Assembly: GCA_052318935.1 (NCBI GenBank)
Contig: JBQRKO010000003.1
Source: Niallia sp052318935
GTDB taxonomy: Bacteria; Bacillota; Bacilli; Bacillales; Cytobacillaceae
Reading direction: 5' to 3' (one strand)
DNA: 64,000 bases
Positions 1 to 8,921 of this stretch are shown one piece after another. Positions within the stretch are counted from its first letter, which is position 1. The number at the start of each line of letters is the position of its first letter. The position numbers and the translations under genes are program-made. The notes under the pieces were generated by a model. That model saw only the letters and a program-made list of their open reading frames with translations. It was not told where the DNA came from and made no database searches.

Positions 1-550
1 TTTTTCGCTTGATAAGCGACTTTACTAATTTATCACATCATATCGTTTCTTGTCAACAACTTCCCAAAAAAAGTTTTTCATATTTCCTTTGTCTCGTTGA
101 GGACGAGATTTAATATATCATGTATATTTCAACAACACAACCCTTTTTTCTATTTTTTTAAAAAAGAATTCAATTACTTACTTACCAAACCAAAAAACTT
201 CCTATATTTATATAAATAAATTCACTTCAATTAAAAAAATCGAAGACTATTTTGTAAATGTACATAGTTCCATTAATATTAATAAGCCAATTTTGAACTT
301 CGACGTTTTTTGTCGAAATAAAGCCTTCTTCTCATCTACACTTTGATTGGAAAGCAAATAGGTTAATAGTTGATATATTCAATTATTACAAAAATGTAAA
401 GAAATATAAACCAAAAATATCAAGTGGAACTACTATAAATAATATATCATTATACTTATTCCTAATTGCCTCTATTAAACAATGTAAAGTTGCAGTTAAT
501 GGTGGGGTAAATAGGAGTAGTCTTTTGGTTAAACTTGTGTTAATTTAAAA
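1..550. other. AT-rich stretch without a recognisable gene
   Basis: Very AT-rich sequence with stops in every frame. I see no coding region with a ribosome-binding site, no tRNA and no strong hairpin with a U-tract. It probably lies beyond the 3' end of a gene outside the window. Confidence 0.6.
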
Positions 551-716
551 GGCTGTTTTCGTATAGATTATTGCTTTTAAAATCGCAGCTTGAATACACT
601 TCGTCCGTTTAGAGAGCGTCGATCCCCCTATAGGAGTCTACGTGTATACAGGTTGCTAAGAAACACTTATCCAAATGTTTTTTATGTAAAAAACAACTAA
701 CTTTGAGAAAACAGCC
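551..716. repeat. Family A hairpin repeat, copy 1
   Basis: Bounded by the 10-base termini GGCTGTTTTC and GAAAACAGCC, which are perfect inverted repeats. The interior is a diverged copy of the family core with the half-palindrome TAGGAGTCTACGTGTA. It is read in the reverse orientation relative to the copies at 21822 and 25323. No open reading frame. Confidence 0.8.
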
Positions 717-957
717 TATATATAAAAAAATAAAACACCTCTTCCCCTAATAGAAAACGATTCATTCCTCCATGTGCTTTTTTAATAACCCTACTTACTC
801 TTAGTAATAAATTAAGCATTCTTTACATACGTTTAAAAAACAACCTACTATCGATGATTTTTTCAAAATAAGATTAAGAAAGAATCCCGTTTAATTTTTA
901 TAAAATTCATAAAATATATTTTTAAAATTGTACTTAAGAGGAAGGACGGGAGACATA

Positions 958-1650
958 ATGCATTTTGAATTAGATTTTTTTATTAAATTAGCAATATCAA
1001 CAGGTTTAGGAATTATCATTGGTTTAGAAAGAGAGATTAAACGCAAACCAGTTGGGTTAAAAACAAGTCTTGTGATATCTATCGTTAGCTGCTTATTAAC
1101 CATCATTTCTATAGAAGCTGCTTATAAATTTCCCGGTAGCAAAGAAGTAAATATTCAGATGGATCCATTGCGTTTACCTGCACAAATTGTCTCTGGAATT
1201 GGTTTTTTGGGAGCTGGGGTCATCTTAAGAAGAGGAAACGACAGTATTTCAGGTCTTACTACTGCTGCGCTTATTTGGGGAGCTGGCGGAATTGGAATAG
1301 TTGTAGGTGCTGGTTATTATTTGGAAGCAATTTCTGGTGTTCTACTTTTAATAATCGGCGTTAAAGTAATTCCGTTTTTAATGAGTTTAATTGGTCCAAG
1401 ACAATTAAGGGAAAAAGACATTAAAGTAAAACTAAAAGCCCATGAAAAACAAGATATATCATCGATTGTTAAATCCATTTCAACACTAGAAATCGGTATT
1501 AAACATGTTCGAATTAAAGATTTAGAGACAGGTGAGCACTCTATTCTTCTTATGCTGATTGTAGATCATAAAAGAGAAGTCACCGATGTATACCAAAAAA
1601 TTTCAGAACTGCACGGTGTGGAACAAATTGAAATTGAATGCTTAAATTAA
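958..1650 (+). CDS. MgtC/SapB family membrane protein
   Basis: This 230-residue protein has the MgtC/SapB layout. About four to five hydrophobic helices fill roughly residues 1-145, including the conserved GLEREIKRKPVGLKT and GIGFLGAGVILRRG motifs. A soluble ACT-like C-terminal domain covers about residues 155-230. MgtC proteins act in the cytoplasmic membrane and are tied to growth at low magnesium or to acid tolerance in other bacteria; the role in bacilli is not settled. I chose the ATG at 958 because GGGAG ends five bases upstream; an in-frame TTG at 928 has no such site. It stands alone between repeat-rich gaps, and I see no magnesium riboswitch upstream. Confidence 0.85.
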   Translation: MHFELDFFIKLAISTGLGIIIGLEREIKRKPVGLKTSLVISIVSCLLTIISIEAAYKFPGSKEVNIQMDPLRLPAQIVSGIGFLGAGVILRRGNDSISGLTTAALIWGAGGIGIVVGAGYYLEAISGVLLLIIGVKVIPFLMSLIGPRQLREKDIKVKLKAHEKQDISSIVKSISTLEIGIKHVRIKDLETGEHSILLMLIVDHKREVTDVYQKISELHGVEQIEIECLN

Positions 1651-1675
1651 CAAAGATTAGGATAAGGAAATTTCT

Positions 1676-1802
1676 ATTAGCACTTGTTTGAAAGGAAGAC
1701 GATAAGAGCCAAGAAGTTCAAGAAAGTGCAGCTTAAAGAAGTAATAAGAAAAGCTTGCGCAGAAATTCGACAGCTATATTCCCGGACTTTTTGAACAACC
1801 TT
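1676..1802. repeat. Remnant of a family D repeat
   Basis: Ends in CCGGACTTTTTGAACAACC, which matches the right end of the fuller element at 52110-52317. The left end is degraded (CTTGTTTGAAAGG). No gene is visible. Confidence 0.45.
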
Positions 1803-1840
1803 TAATAATTTGAACAACAAATTGCATTTAGTTTTTGGTT

Positions 1841-1960
1841 CTGGTAAATTCCATTGTTGATTTTCAAAAGATCAGGGAATCCACTCCCTTTCCGCGGACA
1901 AACTGGCAAGAGTCTCGCAGATTCCCTTCCCATAAACAACATTATCGTTAAACAGAGCCT
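1841..1960. repeat. Family B-type repeat remnant
   Basis: Shares GAGTCTCGCAGATTCCCTT and the tail AAACAGAGCC with the element at 18550-18703. The long open frame that crosses it on the minus strand is repeat sequence, not a gene. Confidence 0.55.
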
Positions 1961-2014
1961 AGTTTTTAAGATTTCCTTTTTTTTAATATCCCAGTAATAA
2001 TCCATTAAAAAAGA

Positions 2015-2042
2015 TTGAAAAAATGACAATAATCTGTATAAT
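2015..2042 (+). promoter_or_regulatory. Predicted sigma-A promoter of the tRNA-Ala gene
   Basis: TTGAAA at 2015-2020 and TATAAT at 2037-2042 are separated by 16 bases, and the tRNA begins 22 bases after the -10 box. Confidence 0.7.
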
Positions 2043-2064
2043 TAATATTGTCTTTAAATTCTGT

Positions 2065-2137
<73 letters not shown>

Positions 2138-2205
2138 TCTATTCAAACCTATCAAAACACTAAATTGTTTTTGAAATATGCGCATATAATTTGCAAACTA
2201 ATCAA

Positions 2206-2250
2206 AGCGATATTAAATATTGTCAACAGTTGACAATATTTAATATCGCT
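2206..2250. terminator. 45-bp perfect palindrome after the tRNA
   Basis: Two 22-base arms (2206-2227 and 2229-2250) are exact reverse complements around a single A at 2228, followed by TATTTTATTT. It may terminate the tRNA transcript, but the arm length and almost absent loop are unusual for a terminator. Confidence 0.6.
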
Positions 2251-2261
2251 TATTTTATTTA

Positions 2262-2364
2262 GGCTGTTTTCTAAAAGTTGGTTGTTTTTTTACATAATAC
2301 ATTAGGAAAAGCGTTTCTTAGCAGGCTTCGCGTTTAAAAGCAACAATGCTATACGAAAACAGCC
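2262..2364. repeat. Family A repeat, copy 2 (internally deleted)
   Basis: Keeps both termini GGCTGTTTTC and GAAAACAGCC and the outer arms, but has lost most of the roughly 100-base central core present in the 205-base copies. Confidence 0.8.
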
Positions 2365-2575
2365 GTTATTTATTTTTACTTTTTCCACAAACCCCATTAT
2401 TTTTCATTATTTTATAAAAACATTTGTATCATTCTCCCTTATCTTCTATCCTTCATAATATTTACGAAAAAAAAAAATTATATTTTGTCGGATTTTATGG
2501 ATTATTTGACATACATTCTGTATAATCAGCGCATATTGAATTTTTTCAAAACGATTATTAAGGAGGTTTTTCATT

Positions 2576-3775
2576 TTGGGAAAAGCATTGATCATTGGTG
2601 CTGGTGGTGTTGCAAGTGTTGTTGCACATAAATGTTGCCAAGTGCCAGACGTATTCGAAGAAATTTGTATTGCAAGCAGAACGCTTTCTAAATGTGAAGC
2701 GCTTAAAAATAAATTAGATGGTGGCGAAACAAAGGTTTCAGTAGCCCAAGTTGATGCCGATAAAACCGAAGAAGTTATTGAATTAATCAATTCTTTTAAA
2801 CCTGAAGTTGTTATAAATGTAGCTCTTCCATATCAAGATTTAACGATTATGGACGCATGTCTTGCTACAGGAGTTCATTATCTGGATACAGCAAACTACG
2901 AGCCGCCAGATACAGCAAAGTTTGAATATAAATGGCAATGGGAATACAAACAAAAATTTGAAGAAGCTGGGTTGACTGCATTATTAGGCAGTGGATTCGA
3001 TCCAGGTGTAACGGGTGTATTTACTGCATACGCTCAAAAACATCATTTTGATGAAATTCATTATATCGATATCGTGGATGCAAATGGCGGAGATCATGGC
3101 TATCCTTTTGCAACAAACTTCAACCCAGAAATCAACATTCGCGAAATCACAGCAAATGGACGTTATTGGGAAAATGGACAGTGGATTGAAACAGCTCCTC
3201 TTTCTGAAAAAAGAGAATATGATTTAGATCAAGTTGGAACTAAAAATATCTATCTTTTATATCATGAAGAATTAGAATCCCTTGCTGTTAACATAAAAGG
3301 TCTTAAACGCATCAGATTCTGGATGACATTCTCTGACAACTATTTAAACCATTTAAAAGTGCTTGAAAATGTTGGAATGACATCTATTGAACCAATAATG
3401 TACGAAGGAAAAGAAATTATTCCGCTGCAATTTTTAAAAGAAATTCTGCCAGATCCTGCTTCTTTAGGACCTAGAACAAAAGGAAAAACAAATATCGGCT
3501 GTATTATCCAAGGGGTAAAAGATGGCAAGCCGAAATCTTATTATGTATACAATATTTGTGATCACCAAGAATGCTACAAAGAAGTAGGATCACAAGCTAT
3601 TTCTTATACTACTGGTGTACCTGCAATGATTGGTGCAATGTTAATCATGAAAGGTGTTTGGAAAAGACCAGGGGTTTACAATGTAGAAGAATTCGATCCA
3701 GATCCATTCATGGATGCATTAAATAAATACGGATTACCATGGCAGGAGAACTTCTCTCCAACTCTTTTAGATTGA
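2576..3775 (+). CDS. Carboxynorspermidine/carboxyspermidine dehydrogenase (saccharopine dehydrogenase family)
   Basis: This 399-residue protein starts with a Rossmann NAD(P)H motif (IGAGGVASVVAH, residues 6-17) and runs as a full-length member of the LYS1-like carboxynorspermidine synthase family. These enzymes condense aspartate semialdehyde with putrescine or diaminopropane and reduce the Schiff base. The next gene, 10 bases downstream, is the matching decarboxylase, so the pair forms a complete alternative route to spermidine or norspermidine that needs no decarboxylated S-adenosylmethionine. The start is TTG at 2576, nine bases after AAGGAGG (2560-2566). A true saccharopine dehydrogenase is less likely given this partner. 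Confidence 0.88.
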   Translation: MGKALIIGAGGVASVVAHKCCQVPDVFEEICIASRTLSKCEALKNKLDGGETKVSVAQVDADKTEEVIELINSFKPEVVINVALPYQDLTIMDACLATGVHYLDTANYEPPDTAKFEYKWQWEYKQKFEEAGLTALLGSGFDPGVTGVFTAYAQKHHFDEIHYIDIVDANGGDHGYPFATNFNPEINIREITANGRYWENGQWIETAPLSEKREYDLDQVGTKNIYLLYHEELESLAVNIKGLKRIRFWMTFSDNYLNHLKVLENVGMTSIEPIMYEGKEIIPLQFLKEILPDPASLGPRTKGKTNIGCIIQGVKDGKPKSYYVYNICDHQECYKEVGSQAISYTTGVPAMIGAMLIMKGVWKRPGVYNVEEFDPDPFMDALNKYGLPWQENFSPTLLD

Positions 3776-3785
3776 GAGGAAAGAA

Positions 3786-4925
3786 ATGACAAACATCGAT
3801 TTTAACCAAGTACCTTCACCATGTTACGTAGTAGACGAACGTCTGTTAAAGAAAAACTTAGAAGTGCTGCATTCTGTTCAAGAGCGTACAGGAGCAAAAA
3901 TTCTTTTAGCCTTAAAAGGATTTTCGATGCATTCCGTCTTTCCTTTAGTAGGCAAATATTTAGCAGGTGTTACATCAAGCTCCCTCTTTGAAGCAAGACT
4001 TGGCTTTGAAAAGATGGGCAAAGAAGTTCATGCATATGCACCAGCATACGTGGACAGTGAGTTTGACGAATTGCTTCAATATACAGATCATATTGTCTTT
4101 AATTCATTTGATCAGTGGAATCGTTTTAAAGATAAAGTAAAAAACGCTGGCAAAAAAATCGAAACAGGTCTTCGTATTAATCCAGAGTACTCAGAAATTG
4201 AAACACAACTTTATAATCCATGTGCTCCCTACTCACGATTCGGCGTGACATTGGACAACTTTAAACCAGAAGAATTAGATGGCATTGATGGTCTTCATTT
4301 TCATACAATGTGCGAACAAAATTCTGATACGTTAAAACGCACGATTAAAGTGGTCGATGAAAAGTTTGGCGAATACATTAAAAAAATGAAGTGGATCAAC
4401 TTTGGCGGCGGACATCATATTACGAGACCTGATTATGATATTGAAACGCTTGTTGAGACTATTTTGTTCATAAAAGAAAAATACGATGTCGACGTTTATT
4501 TAGAACCAGGTGAAGCAATTGCTTTAAATACTGGCTACTTGGCTACAACTGTTCTTGATATTGTGAATAATGGGATGGATATTGCTATCTTAGATACATC
4601 TGCAACATGTCATATGCCAGATGTACTAGAAATGCCATACAGACCAAATATTATTGATGCAGGAATGCCTAGTGAAAATGAATACACATACAGACTTGGC
4701 GGAATGACTTGTTTAGCTGGAGATGTTATTGGCGACTATTCATTTAAAGAACCGTTAAAACCAGGAGATAAATTAATATTCTGTGATATGGCACATTACA
4801 CAATGGTAAAGAACCATATGTTTAATGGTGTAAACCTACCTTCCATAGCATCTTACAATGATGAAGAAGGTATTAAAGTGGTAAGACAATTTAAGTTTGA
4901 AGATTACAGCAACCGATTATCTTAA
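3786..4925 (+). CDS. nspC: Carboxynorspermidine decarboxylase
   Basis: A 379-residue PLP enzyme of the alanine racemase-fold, group IV decarboxylase class. Lys44 in LLALKGFSM is the expected Schiff-base lysine. The FGGGHH and LEPGEAI segments are the usual phosphate- and substrate-binding parts, and the ATCHMPDVLEMPYRP stretch is typical of NspC. It removes CO2 from carboxynorspermidine or carboxyspermidine to give the polyamine. The gene is translated with the upstream dehydrogenase (stop to ATG 10 bases, with AGAGGAAAG between). A strong terminator follows at 4990. Confidence 0.92.
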   Translation: MTNIDFNQVPSPCYVVDERLLKKNLEVLHSVQERTGAKILLALKGFSMHSVFPLVGKYLAGVTSSSLFEARLGFEKMGKEVHAYAPAYVDSEFDELLQYTDHIVFNSFDQWNRFKDKVKNAGKKIETGLRINPEYSEIETQLYNPCAPYSRFGVTLDNFKPEELDGIDGLHFHTMCEQNSDTLKRTIKVVDEKFGEYIKKMKWINFGGGHHITRPDYDIETLVETILFIKEKYDVDVYLEPGEAIALNTGYLATTVLDIVNNGMDIAILDTSATCHMPDVLEMPYRPNIIDAGMPSENEYTYRLGGMTCLAGDVIGDYSFKEPLKPGDKLIFCDMAHYTMVKNHMFNGVNLPSIASYNDEEGIKVVRQFKFEDYSNRLS

Positions 4926-4989
4926 AAGAAAAGCTTCAGCGCTGAAGCTGAACATCTATGTAACTTCAAAGATTTATTCATTCTTTTAC

Positions 4990-5019
4990 AAAAAATACAC
5001 CTCTCAAGGTGTATTTTTT
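4990..5019. terminator. Bidirectional terminator between nspC and tlp
   Basis: A 13-bp perfect stem (AAAAAATACACCT / AGGTGTATTTTTT) with a CTCA loop works in both directions for the converging genes. A separate 16-base palindrome GCTTCAGCGCTGAAGC lies just upstream. Confidence 0.9.
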
Positions 5020-5038
5020 GTTTATAATAAGTTTCACT

Positions 5039-5266
5039 TTATTGATAGCCATTTTCCCGATCAGATGCTTCATCTTTTATCTCTTCTTTAAATGCTTGAA
5101 GAGATTGTTCCCGTCTTTTATTTTTTTGTTCAATTTGTGCTTTTTCTTCTTCACCAGCAAATGATAATGTTTGTTCCGATTTTTCGATATTTTCAACTGT
5201 ATTTTCTGCCATATCTTGCAGCTTTTCCACATTATCTAAGCGATTATCTTGGTTTGGTTTATTCAA
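5039..5266 (-). CDS. tlp: Small acid-soluble spore protein Tlp
   Basis: A 75-residue, highly charged, helix-prone protein without a membrane segment. The block NRLDNVEKLQDMAENTVENI and the tail EIKDEASDRENGYQ are the Tlp signature. Tlp is packed into the forespore core of Bacillus spores and belongs to the minor SASPs; despite its name it has no thioredoxin active site. The start is TTG at 5266, preceded by GGAGG with suitable spacing. The ATG a few bases upstream is out of frame and stops after four codons. Forespore sigma-G control is expected from the family, but I could not fix a clear promoter. Confidence 0.88.
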   Translation of the reverse strand: MNKPNQDNRLDNVEKLQDMAENTVENIEKSEQTLSFAGEEEKAQIEQKNKRREQSLQAFKEEIKDEASDRENGYQ

Positions 5267-5515
5267 AATACATGACCTCCTTAGTAATTAAATACGTATG
5301 TATTTTGTATGTTTTCAACTTATTTTATTCGGTGCATATTGATTTTTTTTCGCTTATCTGCATTTTCTCAACTGAAATTTTTACGAAAAAGCAGTTTCGA
5401 TATGAAGTCAATAATTTCCCAATATTTTTTTCATTTCCCAGCTTTTATATCCATCTAAATATAGTAGAATTATAGAATAGGAATTTATCAGGAAAAACAG
5501 GGGGATATTTCATTC

Positions 5516-6937
5516 ATGAACAAAATTTTCAAAGTCAGCTTAAGTCTTCTATTTGGACTTTATTTATTATCTCATTCCGTCTCTATAGCAGCTGCAGAAG
5601 ATAGCACGGAATGTGGCAACATCCTTCAAGGACAAAACCCCTCCAATAAGCAAATAAATTGCTTATTAACAACTACCTCATTAAAAGCAGGTATTCCTCC
5701 TGAGGTGGCAAAAGCAATTGCTACTCAAGAAAGTGATTGGAAACAATTTAAAGATAACGGGGAAGCCAGTATATCTGCAGATGGTGGAATTGGCTTAATG
5801 CAAATTACCAACCAAACAAATTATGATCAAGAAAGATTAAAAACAGATATCGTTTATAATATTTCAACAGGCATAGAAATATTAAATAGTATGTATGATC
5901 GAACCGATTTGCCAAAAATTTCCGGAGCAAATAAACAAGTATTGGAAAGCTGGTATTTTCCAATTATGGCCTATAACGGTACAAAGCCGATTAATAGTCC
6001 GATTGTTCAGAGCACAGGGAACATAAATTCAGAAGCTTATCAGGAAAAAGTATTGCGCCAGCTATATGAACATAGCTTTTTAAGTAGTCATACCCTATCA
6101 CCTATTCCTTTAATTAAAGAAGATTTTCAATATAATCCTGATACTGAAGATAATATTATTTTTCAAACATTGAACTATAATCTTCAATCGGAATTACATG
6201 AATCCATCTATTCCTTAAATAAAGGGGATAAAGTAGTAACAATAAATGATCATGTTCGTTTAAGAAAAGAGGCAAATACGTCTAAGTCCATCCACAAATT
6301 AGCAAAAAATGCGACTTTAGTGATTGATGGCACTTTCGTATATGATTCTGATCCTAATATCTCTAATCAATTTGTCTGGTATCCAGTAAAAACTTCTAAT
6401 GGAAAGTATACTGGTTATATTTCGTCTGCTTACATAACAAAAAAGGTGGATGCACCGTCCGTTAATAAGATTGATGATAATGATAAATCCATTACAGGAA
6501 AAGCACCGGCAAATGTTAATGTTATGATTAAGAAAGGAGCAACACTCCTTAATTCTGCTGTTTCTGATAATAACGGGCAATTTACAATTAATATACCGCA
6601 TCAAAAAGCCGGTACAAAACTTGAAGTTATGTATACAAATTATTTACATGCATTAAGTGAGAAGAAAAAAGTCACAGTGGTGGATAAAACAGCCCCTTCT
6701 GCTCCAAAATTAGATAAAGTCAAATCGACTTCAAAAATGGTAACAGGAAAAGCTGAAAGCTCATCCCATGTTATTCTGAAAGTAAATAATAAAAAAATCG
6801 GTTGGGGAACTACGGATAAAAAAGGAAGATTCAGATTTACTATTAAACCGCAAAAAGTAAACACAAAGATTTATGCAACAGCAACAGATGCCGCCAACAA
6901 TACAAGCAAAGCCAGCATTATTAAAGTGGTAAAATGA
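5516..6937 (+). CDS. Secreted lytic transglycosylase with SH3b and Ig-like domains
   Basis: A 473-residue exported protein. Residues 1-27 form a signal peptide (basic start, hydrophobic core, cleavage near SIAAAED). Residues 50-170 match a lytic transglycosylase (SLT) domain, with catalytic Glu in ATQESDW followed by GGIGLMQITN. An SH3b-like wall-binding segment (KVVTINDHVRLRKEANTSKS) sits near residue 240. The C-terminal part (about 320-473) holds two repeated beta-rich Ig-like modules, each with a GKA motif and KKG(R/T). It likely cleaves peptidoglycan at the surface. ATG 5516 follows GGGGA by 11 bases. A terminator at 6941 closes it. Confidence 0.82.
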   Translation: MNKIFKVSLSLLFGLYLLSHSVSIAAAEDSTECGNILQGQNPSNKQINCLLTTTSLKAGIPPEVAKAIATQESDWKQFKDNGEASISADGGIGLMQITNQTNYDQERLKTDIVYNISTGIEILNSMYDRTDLPKISGANKQVLESWYFPIMAYNGTKPINSPIVQSTGNINSEAYQEKVLRQLYEHSFLSSHTLSPIPLIKEDFQYNPDTEDNIIFQTLNYNLQSELHESIYSLNKGDKVVTINDHVRLRKEANTSKSIHKLAKNATLVIDGTFVYDSDPNISNQFVWYPVKTSNGKYTGYISSAYITKKVDAPSVNKIDDNDKSITGKAPANVNVMIKKGATLLNSAVSDNNGQFTINIPHQKAGTKLEVMYTNYLHALSEKKKVTVVDKTAPSAPKLDKVKSTSKMVTGKAESSSHVILKVNNKKIGWGTTDKKGRFRFTIKPQKVNTKIYATATDAANNTSKASIIKVVK

Positions 6938-6940
6938 TGA

Positions 6941-6985
6941 AAAAGAAGACATCCAGTTTAATTATGCTGAATGTCTTCTTCTTTT
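6941..6985. terminator. Bidirectional terminator
   Basis: AAAAGAAGACAT pairs with ATGTCTTCTTCTTTT across an 18-base loop, between two converging genes. Confidence 0.75.
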
Positions 6986-7980
6986 CACCATGTATTTTTC
7001 AAAATGATTTTTCCTATTGCTTTACCTGATTGTAAATAATCATGAGCTTCTGACACATTATCAAAAGTAAACACTTTTTTATCAATAAGTGGACGAAGCT
7101 TGCCTTCTTCTATTATGGTGGCTATTTTCGTTAATGCAGCACCGTGATCTTTACGTTTCTCTTTATTTAATATTTTCAACAGCATAAACTCAACATGCAA
7201 GGATAATCCTTTACTATGTAATGGGGATAAATCATGAGTAGATCTTGCCGCAATCGCCAACACGGTTCCATTAATTGCAGCTGCTTCAAATGAATAGTCT
7301 AAGTTTTTTCCGCCTACCGTATCAAATACAACAGAAAATCCTTTTCCATTCGTGTATTGCTCTACATATTCCTGCACCGATTGTTCCTTATAATTTATCG
7401 CAGCATCCGCACCTAATTCCTTTGCCAATTCCATTTTCTTTGGGGAAGAAGCAGTTGTATACACTTTTGCTCCTGCCCATTTTGCCAGCTGAATAGCTAT
7501 ATGCCCGACACCACCAGTTGCACCATGAATTAGTATGTCTTGTCCGGCTGCTAATTTCCCTTTTTCAAATATAGCTTCCCAAGCAGTGATTGCTACTAAT
7601 GGAATGGCAGCAGCCTCCTCCATGGAAATATTTTTTGGTTTATGTGCCAGCAATGCTGCATCAGCAAGCATATATTGTGCAAGTGCGCCGCCAGTTCCTC
7701 TAAAACCGCCTGCACAACCAAACACTTCATCGCCGACTTTAAAGTCAGTTATTCCCTCTCCAACTGCTTCTACAATGCCGGCTACATCTCCATGTATAAT
7801 GGCAGGAAGCTCCGGTGCAGCAGCAGGAACAGCTCCGCTTCTTACCTTTGTATCAATCGGATTTACACTTGTTGCAGCTACTTTAATTAACACATGTCCA
7901 GAAATAACTTCTGGTTTTTCTGTTTCCACTAATTGAAATACAGACGAATCTCCAAATTCTTTTATCATTTGCGCTTTCAT
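6985..7980 (-). CDS. NADP-dependent quinone oxidoreductase-like protein (MDR family)
   Basis: A 331-residue medium-chain dehydrogenase/reductase. The N-terminal GroES-like domain has VAATSVNPIDTKVRSG and HGDVAGIVEAVG. The Rossmann domain has GATGGVGHIAIQLAK near residue 150. No structural-zinc cysteine cluster is visible, which fits the quinone oxidoreductase (QOR) branch rather than zinc alcohol dehydrogenases. It probably reduces quinones or enals with NADPH. I chose the second ATG (7980), eight bases after GGAG; the ATG at 7986 is too close to that site. It diverges from the NfrA-like gene, so both may share stress control. Confidence 0.83.
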   Translation of the reverse strand: MKAQMIKEFGDSSVFQLVETEKPEVISGHVLIKVAATSVNPIDTKVRSGAVPAAAPELPAIIHGDVAGIVEAVGEGITDFKVGDEVFGCAGGFRGTGGALAQYMLADAALLAHKPKNISMEEAAAIPLVAITAWEAIFEKGKLAAGQDILIHGATGGVGHIAIQLAKWAGAKVYTTASSPKKMELAKELGADAAINYKEQSVQEYVEQYTNGKGFSVVFDTVGGKNLDYSFEAAAINGTVLAIAARSTHDLSPLHSKGLSLHVEFMLLKILNKEKRKDHGAALTKIATIIEEGKLRPLIDKKVFTFDNVSEAHDYLQSGKAIGKIILKNTW

Positions 7981-8064
7981 CTTCATCTCTCCTCTCTCTT
8001 TTATTTTACAGAAAATTTTAATACGAGAACAATAGCATTTGCTTTTTAATGATCCAAACAAAAA

Positions 8065-8099
8065 ATTATCTCAATTAGGATGAAGTTTGTTAAGATAAT
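8065..8099. promoter_or_regulatory. Possible operator in the divergent promoter region
   Basis: ATTATCTCAA (8065-8074) and TTAAGATAAT (8090-8099) are inverted repeats with one mismatch and a 15-base gap, between divergent oxidoreductase genes. The regulator is unknown. Confidence 0.35.
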
Positions 8100-8128
8100 A
8101 ATTAGTACATAAATAAAGGAGTTTTTAG

Positions 8129-8869
8129 ATGAATAACGTTATTGAAACATTAAAAAATCATCGTTCTTATCGAAAATACACAGAAAAACTTGTATCCTCT
8201 GACCTATTAGATACGATTATAACAACAGCTCAAGCTGCCCCATCTTGGATTAATGGCCAACAAGTATCTATTATTGTCATTGAAGACATAAAACGAAAAG
8301 AACGACTTGCAGAGCTATGCGGCAATCAGCAGCATATTAACGAAGCACCTGTTTTTTTAGTATTTTGTGCAGATTTTTATCGTGCAAAACTTGCCAGTGA
8401 GTTAGAAAATAAAAAAATGCAAGCAGTGGATGATGTAGATGCGCTATTAGTTGGGGCAACGGATGTGGGACTTGCCATGGGTAACGCAATAGCCGCTGCT
8501 GAATCACTTGGATTAGGAATTGTTGCAATTGGCGGAATTAGAAGAAATTCCATGCAAGTGATTGAGCTTCTACAATTACCTGAATATGTTATCCCAATTT
8601 CCGGTTTATGCCTTGGCTATCCTGCAGAAGACCCTGGGGTGAAACCACGTTTGCCAAAAGAAAGCATTATGCATAAAGAACATTATGATAAAGATCAACT
8701 ACCTTTATTACAATCTTATAATGAAACATTTAATAAGTATTTAAGGAATCGTGGAGACAAAGAAGCCAACTGGACAGAACGTATTGCCTCCTTCTATAAT
8801 CAACCCTATTATCCAAGTATTGCTGAAATGCTGAAAAAACAAGGATTTCCGGCAAAAGATTTACGGTAA
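8129..8869 (+). CDS. NfrA-type NADPH-dependent flavin/nitro reductase
   Basis: A 246-residue nitroreductase-fold protein of the NfrA/FRP family, the usual length (about 249). HRSYRKYTEK near the N-terminus is the FMN-phosphate binding motif, AAPSWINGQQ lies at the dimer interface, and GLGIVAIGGIRR with PISGLCLGYPAEDPGVKPRLP is the conserved flavin-binding second half. It reduces flavins, nitro compounds or quinones with NADPH in the cytoplasm. ATG 8129 follows AAAGGAG. A hairpin at 8883 ends the transcript. Its neighbours on both sides also handle quinones or electrophiles. Confidence 0.88.
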   Translation: MNNVIETLKNHRSYRKYTEKLVSSDLLDTIITTAQAAPSWINGQQVSIIVIEDIKRKERLAELCGNQQHINEAPVFLVFCADFYRAKLASELENKKMQAVDDVDALLVGATDVGLAMGNAIAAAESLGLGIVAIGGIRRNSMQVIELLQLPEYVIPISGLCLGYPAEDPGVKPRLPKESIMHKEHYDKDQLPLLQSYNETFNKYLRNRGDKEANWTERIASFYNQPYYPSIAEMLKKQGFPAKDLR

Positions 8870-8882
8870 TAACGATTTAATA

Positions 8883-8914
8883 GAAGCTGTCCCGATTTAT
8901 CCCTGGGCAGCTTC
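8883..8914. terminator. Bidirectional terminator
   Basis: GAAGCTG at 8883-8889 pairs with CAGCTTC at 8908-8914, extended by a G-C rich inner stem, between converging genes. Confidence 0.7.
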
Positions 8915-8921
8915 CTAACTT

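Noticed and set aside
1802..2029. 75-codon minus-strand open frame
   Set aside because: It lies in a family B-type repeat remnant and has no ribosome-binding site or protein-like composition.
5267..5515. Sigma-G promoter for tlp
   Set aside because: Partial -10-like CATAC sequences exist, but no pair with a -35 element at acceptable spacing.
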